Below, piece by piece: positions 1-10,400 of a stretch of DNA of 64,000 nucleotides. The position numbers were made by a program, and so were the translations under genes. Location: assembly GCA_011033025.1 (NCBI GenBank), contig WFMF01000001.1:1107755-1171754 (forward strand), in the 5' to 3' direction. Below the pieces are notes generated by a model. That model had not been told where the DNA came from. It ran no database searches and saw only the letters and a program-made list of their open reading frames with translations. How positions within the stretch are numbered: the stretch's first letter is position 1; the number at the start of each line of letters is the position of its first letter. This DNA comes from Beroe forskalii. Lineage: Eukaryota > Ctenophora > Nuda > Beroida > Beroidae.

Positions 1-1446
1 AGTTGAGAGATCGAAGTAAAGTTCCAATAGCCTGGTCACATATTTCTAGCTCAAAATCATCTAACTCACCATTTGTTTGTAAGCAAAATAAAATAAATAA
101 AATAAACAATTTGGATATTACATCAACAAATGTCACACAACTGTTTCCCCCATTCAAAAACCCAGGCAACTTATGCAACATATTGTACTAACATCTAGGA
201 TAATAAAAGGACAAAATTACTAACATGTGACCTGCTTGACGGTTGACAACAAACATCCACAGAAATAAAATTGTGAAAATAATCAACAGTTCCGATTGTA
301 TACATTTACCAGTAAAGCTAGAGGACTGTTCATCACTGTTTACAAATGCTATTTGCAGCATTGCTCCTCCTCTGCCAGGGAGCTCAAGTTGCAGAAACAG
401 GCAGCCCCGTTCATATTTGTATGTCAGGTTGCCCCAGATCCTAGGCAACCACTGTATTGTGTATGTTGCGTTGCAGCGTGTTAGTCATTTCATTTTGTCC
501 CCAGTGAAATGGGGGGAAATAAAATGGCTATGTGAGAGAGGGGTGTCCCGTTCTCTACATTCCCGGCTATTTTTTTTCAAAATGCTTCATATTATCAAAT
601 TCCCCCTTGTTAGGGGTTTGAAAAATGTGCTAAAAAAACTTGAAAGAGCTCGTGGTGGCTGGGTTTGCATTAAATCCCCCTTTTTTAGAGGTAAAAACAT
701 TATGAATTTGTGAATTTTTATTATTATTATTAAATCCCGCTATAAATACTTAATATTAACTATGTTGCCTCTTCCTGGATAACAATCTTTATATCAAAAA
801 CCCAATTATAAATGTCTTGCTCCCCGATGCTGTTAAAAATTAAATCATCAGGTTCTACATCTTGAATTTTTTGAAGATAAACCTTTTGATAATTTAGATT
901 AAAAACCTAGTTCATTTCCAGGACAGTTTGCAAATGGATGCCCACTCCCGTCAATTTAAAGTGATACCTGCAGACTATTAAAATTCCCAAATTTACAAAA
1001 ATTTTTAATGTTTAATCTTTTTAAAACCCCAACAACTCGAAAAATTCACAAACCGAAACATTATTTTTTGGGCCTTCTGGAGAAAATTTTTTTTCCCGTC
1101 CTTTTAAGTCTTTTCATTAGGGACAAATCTTTGAATATTTCTTTTACATTTTTATCAAATCTTTTGGGCCGAAACCCCAAGTATATGGTGAGAATAATTA
1201 ATCATTTTAATTTATTATTACTAACTCGGTATTAACTATTGTGGTATATAATTTACCACCGACCACTTAACCTGCTAAATGAATTAATATTCAGAATTCA
1301 TTGTGTTGATACATATCTTTGATAGTTGCCATAATTAGTGCACCATCAGCGGTCTGCCATCCACATTCAAATATTCCATGATTATCATCTTCAAATGTTG
1401 GCAGTCAACTGTAATCACGTGAACCTATAATTTGTTTCAATTTCAG
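1..1446. other. 5' flank or upstream intron, no gene recognised
   Basis: AT-rich sequence with short open frames only, none with coding character. The first CHAF1A exon I can place ends this stretch with an acceptor at 1441-1446, so at least its 3' part is probably an intron and the true 5' exons of the gene lie in here unseen or to the left of the window. Confidence 0.4.
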
Positions 1447-4400
1447 AGGTAAATTCAGACGAGGAACCACAAGCTAAGAAACCAAAGCAAGGTAAGTGTT
1501 TGCATTTGCTCATCAATTCCTTTGCCGTATTCAAACATTCGCCATTACTTTTTGCTGTCGCATTCAGTTTTCTTTCTATCTCTAGTTTGTACACATTTAT
1601 CAACCCAGTAATAGCTAAAAAGTATTGCAACATAAATCTTCTTGTTGGTGAAAGTTAATTACTGACTGTGTTTCTATTAATAATTCAATCGGTTATTCTG
1701 ACAACGAACAAATTGATCAAATGTCAATTTTAACCAATTATTAACGTTAAATTGATTTCATTTCTTCAGATCGCTCCCCACTAGTTGTGCTCAATGGCGA
1801 AGGAAACACTAAGCGTCGTCAACTAACCCTGAAGGACATGGTCTCCCCTAAAACCAAACCTTTCAAACTACTCCCTTCCTCATCCCCAAAACCCACTTCC
1901 AGCTCTTCTACCCCCACCACGTCCCCCAAAGTCTCTGATAGTTCAGAGGTTAGAAGTGGTGAAACCAAAGGAAAGGCGGTGGAAGAGAGTGTCCTTACGA
2001 CGCCAAGCAGGGGAGTGAAAAGAAAGTCAACTTTGTCTTGTGACGAGGTGGAAGAAAAGAATAAAACGCCCGTGAAGCATAAGAAACTGCCTGAAGAGGC
2101 TGGTAAAGATGTCAAGATTGTAGATAAAGATGTCAAGATTTTAGACAAGGATGTTAATAAGAAAGTGGAAAAAGATGCCAAAAACTCTGATACTCCCACA
2201 AGAGCTGTGAAAAGAAAGATTGCGTCAGATGAAACAGCTTCCACAGATGTCAATAAGCTAGACAAGGAAAACAATGACAAGAATGTCGTTTCAGACTCCA
2301 CCAAATCTGCTAATAAAACTCCAGTCCGTAAACCTACCTTAGAATCTATGCTTATACGGAAAACTCCAAAGAGGACCTCAAACTCTGATACTTCAGAAGG
2401 TGGCAAGGAAACTCAGACCAGCATCAATAAAGCTCCTGAAACTTCTCCGGAAATTAAGGCAGGGGAAGAGGGTACTGTTCAGCGATCTAAAAGAAAGTTT
2501 GGGGACTACAAGAAGACTAAATCTAGAGAAACACGAGCACCTCAAAAAGCCAGTAGTGTTGTTGAAGAAGATTCTGTGGTTATTGATAAAGATCCTGAGA
2601 AAAAAGCCGGGGAGAATACTGAAGATGGGGATAAAGCTGAGGATACTGAAGATGGGGATGAAGCTGAGAAAGATGAAAAATTTGATGTTGAAAATTTGGA
2701 GAACATGGCTACTGATGCTGTGTCAAACGACGATATTATCCTTGAAGCAAAGGAAGCTATTTCTGAAGAAAGGGCACATAGTGATCAGACGTCATCAACT
2801 GAAAATGTCTCTGAGGACAAAATGGATGTTGAGAAAGAAAGTACATCTGGCGTCAATAAGAAGGTCGAAGTTCCCATCAAGAAGGTAATTTATATCATTT
2901 ATAAAATCATATTTTGTAATGTGCAATAAATTTCGATTTTTTTGACAATTTGAAGTGACACGATCTAGTGTGAATAGTGACACAGTAATGTCCATGAAGT
3001 TTAAGGTCCGTGAAACTCAAGTCCGTGATAATTATGTTCGATGTGGTAAGAAGGTAGTTAGACATTGCATTGGCATATGGGAATGTTTGTTTCGGGCCAT
3101 CTAAAGTGTGGTGTGTAATTGAATACAAAATCGACTCTCTTCTGTAATAAAATTATACGAATTATGAGTACATTCGATATCATGAAAAACAATAACAGAC
3201 TCCGTACTGTCTAATTTTTCGAATAATCAGGTTAAACCGCTGAGTGCAAAGCAGAAGCGTCTGCAAGAGGAGCGTGAGAAGAAAAAGAGGGAAATAGCCG
3301 AAGAAAAGGAGAGAAAACGACTAGAGAGAGAAAAGGAGAAGGAAGTTAGAGATGAGGCTAAGCGAGCAGAACAAGCAAAGAAGGAAGAAGCTAAGCAGAA
3401 ACGTGAGGAGGAAAGGAAGCAGCGTGAAGAAGAGAAGAGACAGAAGGAAGAGGATAAGAAGTTGAAGGATGCTGAAAAAGATGCAGAGAAGAAACGAAAA
3501 ATCATGTAAGTTTTCCCATAATTGATCTTTTTCTCTCAATGAACGTGAGACAAAACTATTTTCAGAGAACAATTCCATTTGTTCACAGTAGGTATACGAC
3601 AAACCATCAAATTATTCTAAAATCTCCATGTTCTTGAGTTGCTTCAGTGGGGTTATGCTCAAGAGTCGCATTGTTTCAATTGATTTGAGTTAATTCTGAT
3701 ATTCCTCTTATATTGCGAACTCTTTTAGTGAAACATGGAGTTTGATTAATAACTCCTTGTTTCACTAAACGACTTCGCAATTTTAGAGGAACTAGAAGGC
3801 CCGTTGGGCCTTCTAGGTAACAGGACACCCCACCATTTCAATGCTGGCTACAGAGTACCACAATGGTAACATATAATTGCCCTAGCCATGACACTGGTTT
3901 CTTCAAATATGGACTTACGCAGTATTTTAAAAATTCATGGAACACAACGCAGATTTCACAAATATTGAATTGTAGAAATTAATGACAAAAACAAATGTTT
4001 GTAAAATTGCGTTTTTTAAAGTTCGGAAGTGTCAAATGTGATACCTATATAACATTAAGTGAGTAAGTAAGTCATTGATGCAATTTTTTGTTACTGCAAA
4101 AAAGGAATATCAGAATTTACTCAAATCAATTCCATGTTCTTGTTTGCAAATTATAGCCAAAGTTAGTGGTAGCAGAGTTTCCTGAGACCGCACCAGCAGC
4201 AGACCTGTGATAGATTCAGCAGCAGTTCTGTGGCAGAACACGCCGAAGTTCTGTGGCAGAACACACTGCAGTTCTGTGGCAGAACCCCTACTGTATAAGC
4301 CAAATCATATTATCAAAGGACGAAGTTATGCAAACTTATGACAACTGCAGTATATAATGTACATGATATATCATTTCCTTTTATGGCGTGTTTAGTGCAA

Positions 4401-7400
4401 TTTGTATCCTGCAGTCTACAACATTATCATGTTTGAGTGATTTTAAAATGACTTTCATGTCGGATGAGTATCGAGTGACCTGTGCCCGAGTACCAGAAGA
4501 AATATGAAAGGAATTTTTGTGACAATTTTGGGCTCGAACTTAAATTTGATCGGAGTTGGACTTTCGTGAACCAAGTGAACCATGGTTCAAAAATGACAAA
4601 AAGTCGATTTTGAGGATGTTCCCACCAACAGATTTTCCTAAAATTTTGCAGGGATGTTCATTTCATCATTATCTTTCATAAACCATAAATTTTTGAGTAT
4701 TTGTGCTAGTTTTCGGCTTAAAAGAAGAAAAGAGTAAGGTTAAGCGTAAGGAAATATCCACAAAAATGATTTTGAGCTTGTATCTTGCATTTGACCTTAG
4801 ATATATCTTAGCAAATGGACCCCAATTTTCTTTATGGTTTCTGAAAGACAATGTTGAAATGAATACCTGCAAAATTTCAGGGAAATCTGTTGGTGGGAAC
4901 ACCCTCAAAATCGATTTTTTTTGCCATTTTTGAACCATTTTCGTCGGTATTTCCTTGCGTTTGACCTGGTATAAAATCGAAAAAATCGACGGCCACAGAC
5001 CATTTTCTTTATTTCCTTGCGTTGACCTTATACAATGATGAAAATTAACATCCCCCAAATTTTCTTTGAAAGACAATGATGAAATGAACATCCCTGCAAA
5101 ATTTTTAGGAAAATCTGTTGGTGGAACATGCTAAAAATCGACTTTTTGCCATTTTTGAACCATTTGACCTTATATCTCGAAAATTAGCACATTATATATG
5201 GACCGCCAACTTTCTAGTATTATGACTCTCGAATGCAGCAAATTCTCATTAGTCATTATTCTCAATAGTTATAATCAGTTTGGTGGGTAATTTTCTTATT
5301 TCATGATTATGGAAAAATAAGTGTTAAAATATTCCCAAGTTATTCCGTAAAAACGCTGATTTCTGCGCACAACTTGGTTCACTTTTGGTCGAAAGTCCTA
5401 CTGTTTGATCGATGAAGATCATGCGTAGCCGTAAGGCGCATAATCTCATCAATGAACCTTACTTTTGGCGGGCGCGCGGCACATAGTTTGTTCGTCGCGC
5501 GCGTGGGTTCCTAAATATTATCAACGATTTGAAGTGTTCAGTCTATGTGACTTGACAGACTATTTAAATGTACTTTAGAGGCGTAAGACGAACACGCAGA
5601 CAATATAGAGCCCTGCGAGAGCAGGGCTCTATATAATATTTAAATGTCGACAGCGCAGCTGGAGACATTTAAATAATTTAGAGTGCGAGGCGAAGCGAAG
5701 CTGAGCCGAGTGCTCTAAATCATATTTCTGCGGTGAGTTTGAGCCTCTAAAGTACTATAGTAGTCGAACGGTGTATACAAGACACACCCTGTACACAACA
5801 AGCAAACATTACCTTATATGGTAATAAGCAAATTGCTTGTTTACACATAACAAAAAAGCGCAGAACTCAGCCGTTTTTTGAGCAATTTTGATCAAACTTT
5901 CAGGATATTACGGGCAACATATGACAAACACAATCCTGGAGTAGCTAACATTTTTGACCTTCAGAAGTTGAGATATAGCAAATTAACCGGTTTTATGTTT
6001 TCAAGTCATCGTTTAAGAACTGGCTTTTCGATCATAACTCCACTTCTGGAGCTCAAAAATGAATCTAAACTTCACTGAGATGTGTCTCTCATCGAGCTCT
6101 AAATATCCTGAAAGTTTCATCAAGTTTGCTCAAAAAAACCTCGGAGATATGCACATTTTTGTAACGCAAATGTAAAGGTTGCATAGATTTACATTTAAAT
6201 TGGTGTCAAATTACAGTGTGTCATAACAAACACACGATATAAAACGCGTGTGGTAACACGACTCTACGCATATAGTACTACCCTCTAAATCGGTCTAAAC
6301 CTGTCGTGAGACTACTATACAACAATCGCCCAGTTCTCCACAATCCGATTCAGGAATCTTGGGTCGATTGCGCACTATATAAGGTACCAATAGCAAAGAC
6401 ACACCAGTAGGTAGATGAATAATGCACATTGCAATCCAACGCCCCAACGGTATGTGGCTGTTCAGTGTTCGTCATGCTTGATTTGATCTTGAGTGGTGTC
6501 AACGTCATAGAGTTGGTATGTGCACGTAACGCTATTCGTCATGCTTGATTGGGTGCTGAGTGGTGTCAACGTCATAGTGTTGGTATGTGGAATGTGCATA
6601 CGTCGCTGTTCGTCATCAATGACTGAGTGGTGTCAGCCAACATATATAAAGACATGCACTGCAGTTCTCGTCATTATTTGCCTTGTTTTCTTGTGTACGC
6701 TTGTCTTGCCTTGCTTAATTCGTTGTTAAGGTACCGTTGTTAGAAGGTACCGTTGTTAGAAGGTACCGTTGTTAATAAGTTACTGTTGTTAATAAGGTAC
6801 CGCTGTTAATAAGGTACCGCTGTTAATAAGGTACCGCTGTTAATAAGGTACCGTTGTTAATAAGGTACCGTTGTTAATAAGGTACCGTTGTTTATAAGGT
6901 ACCGTTGTTAACGAGGTACCGTTGTTAACAAAGGTACCGTTGTTAACAAAGGTACCGTTGTTAACAAAGGTACCGTTTTTAACAACGGTACCGTTGTTAA
7001 CAAGGTACCTTTGTCAATGAGGTACCTTTGTTAATGAGGTACCATTGTTGACGAGGTACCGTTGTTAATGAGGTACCGTTGTAAATAAGGTACCGTTGTT
7101 AATAAGGTACCGCTGTTAGTAAGGTACCGTTGTAAATAAGGTACCGTTGTTAATAAGGTACCGCTGTTAGTAAGGTACCGTTGTTAGTAAGGTACCGTTG
7201 TTAATAAGGTATCACTGTTAATAAGGCACCGTTGTTAACAAAGGTACCGTTGTTAACAAAGGTACCGTTTTTAACAACGGTTCCGATGTTAACGAGGTAC
7301 CGTTGTTAACAAGGTACCTTTGTCAATGAGGTACCTTTGTTAATGAGGTACCATTGTTGACGAGGTACCGTTGTTAATGAGGTACCGTTGTAAATAAGGT

Positions 7401-10400
7401 ACCGTTGTTAATAAGGTACCGTTGTAAATAAGGTACCGTTGTTAATAAGGTACCGTTGTTAATAAGGTACCGCTGTTAGTAAGGTACCGTTGTTAGTAAG
7501 GCACCGTTGTTAATAAGGTATCACTGTTAATAAGGCACCGTTGTTAATTAGGTACCGTTGTTAACGAGATACCGTTGTTAAAAAAGGTACCGTTGTTGAC
7601 GAGGTACCGTTGTTAACAAGACACTGTTGTAAACTGGCACCGTTGATAACGAGACTCTGTTGTTAACGAGGCAACATTGTTAACGGGGTACCGATATCGA
7701 TGTGAAGTGCGTACGTACGTGTGTGGGAAATTTACTTTCATTCACAGTTTGAAAGCTGGCAGTACTTTTTTAGCAGGTTCAATGAGCTCAACCGGATAAA
7801 ACACCTTTACAATCTATCATGCCAAAGGGAAGAGGAGGAAGAAAAACGATTGAAGGAGGAGAAAAGATTGAAGGAACAAGAAAAGTTCAAAAGTTTCTTC
7901 GTTGTGAAGAAACCAAATGTTGCTGTCTCAGCCCCTAAGGTAACTGTTGACATCGAAGGCTGAAATCGAAAATTGGTACTTTAAATTGTTATGCTACGTC
8001 TTGTGATTTATTGGCGTTGTGAAATTTGGTTGCCTTTGAATGTTCATTTTCTCTTATTATAAAATTTTTAGGAATTTATATGCTGACATGCTGTGCTTTT
8101 ATGTTCAAAATCGCATTTCTAAGTATCCTATTACATTTACAGAATATTATTCTCTTCTTGACTAAGGTGTCCTATAACCTACTAAAACTTGCCCCGTCAG
8201 ATGGAGACCATAGAAAAGAAGTTCAGGGATTTCGTCATTACCCCCAGCATGGCCGTGGCACCTATCAGAAGAACTGATCCAGTGACTGTCGACATCCTAT
8301 CAGTAACGTCTGTCTCTTGGGACAGAAACACCGACCATATCAAAGTTGTGATAAAGGAGATGAACTCAAAACACAAGCTCAGTTCTGACAGCCTTTCAGA
8401 TGACTTGGAAATCATCTCCATATCAGATCCTAAACAGGTACTTGGAAGCACATGTTAATGCAATCTTTATGTTTTTACATATTTTGTTCGGAAATGTGAC
8501 AATGCAATGGGAAAGTGATTACCTTACAAGATAAAATAACATGGGACAATAATTCCGGGGATCGAAATTTTGGGGGTTCGAAAATGTAGATTTTTTCAAA
8601 ATCCCCAAATTGCACCCAAATTAAATAAGGGGATTTTCGCCTTTTTTTAAATTCGAAAAAAATAAGGTAACTTTTGGGAATAAATCAGAACTACAGAAAG
8701 GCCAATATTGATGTAGTAGAATTTCCAGTAAAAGATCCCTTTTATGGAGTCGAGTGTGGAAGGTTTTAATTGGAATAACTGCATTTTAGATATTTTGAAC
8801 TCTTCTGCACTGATATACTTATTGAAATTTGTCTGGGAATTTCATATTCTATGCACTGTTAGTCAAATCACAAACCCAAAATTAACTAATTCGGGGGAAA
8901 TAATTTTGGGGATCGAAATTTTGGGGGTACGAAAATATGGGGATTTTTTCGAAAAATCCCCAAATTTCGTACCTTTTAAATATGTCTCGTAAGGTAATGA
9001 TTATTGAAATCCGCCGATTCTTCGTAAAACAGTCTTATTCCACCCCCTTTATTCCAGATCCAAGTGAAGCGTAAGATTCTCCATTTCCACGAGAATCACA
9101 GACCTGCATACTGCGGAAGCTGGAGTAAGAAGAGTGCCGTTATCGGACCCCGGAGGCCTTTTGCTCAGGATAAGACACTTCTGGAGTACGAGTATGATAG
9201 TGATGACGACTGGGAAGAGGTTAGCTCCTGAAATAAGAACCATAACCATGATTATACTTTGCATTGAAGAGAAGCTGGTCAAATTCTTAAAACTTGTTCA
9301 TGAAATTTAGAAGCTTCCCTACTTTCATCTCGTGGGAGTTTATCTCACTAATCTCTCAGGAAGAAGAAGGTGAAGACATCTCGTCTGAGAAGGAGGATGA
9401 AAAAGATGAAGAAAAAGATGAAGACGAGGACGAAGATGGTATATGCTTATTTTTTTGAATTGTTTTACAATGTTACTTATATTCACGACACCTAGATCCT
9501 GTCACTATTTGTAGCGACCCCTAACCATTCGACGTTTCATTTCTCACTCTTCACCACCCCACGTTTCATTTCCCACTCCCCACCACTCCACGCTTCATTT
9601 CCCACTCCCCACCACTCCACGCTTCATTTCCCACTCCCCACCACTCCACGTTTCATTTCCCACTCCCCACCACTCCACGCTTCATTTCCCACTCCTCACC
9701 ACTCCACGCTTCATTTCCCACTCCTCACCACTCCACGTTTCATTTCCTACTCCTCACCACTCCACGTTTCATTTCCCACGTTTCATTTCCCACTCCTCAC
9801 CACTCCACGCTTCATTTCCCCTCCCCACCACTCATTTCCCCCCCCAGCACTCCACGTTTCATTTCCCACTCCACGTTTCATTTCCCACTCCCCACCACTC
9901 CACGCTTCATTTCCCACTCCCCACCACTCCACGCTTCATTTCCCACTCCCCACCACTCCACGTTTCATTTCCCACTCCTCACCACTCCACGCTTCATTTC
10001 CCACTCCTCACCACTCCACGTTTCATTTCCTACTCCTCACCACTCCACGTTTCATTTCCCTCTCCACGTTTCATTTCCCACTCCTCACCACTCCACGCTT
10101 CATTTCCCACTCCCCACCACTCCACGTTTCATTTCCCACTCCCCAGCACTCCACGTTTCATTTCCCACTCCAATGTTCACCCACGCCATTTCCCACTCAC
10201 CACTCGTTCATTTCCCATTCCTCACCACTCACGCTTCATTTCCCACCTCACCACTAACGCCATTTCCTCCTCACCACGTTTAAACTCCACGTCATTTCCC
10301 ACCTCACCACTCCACGCTTCATTTCCCACCTCACCTCGGTTCCTTTCCACGCTTCATTTCCCACCTCACCACACTCCACGCTTCATTTCCCACTCCTCAC

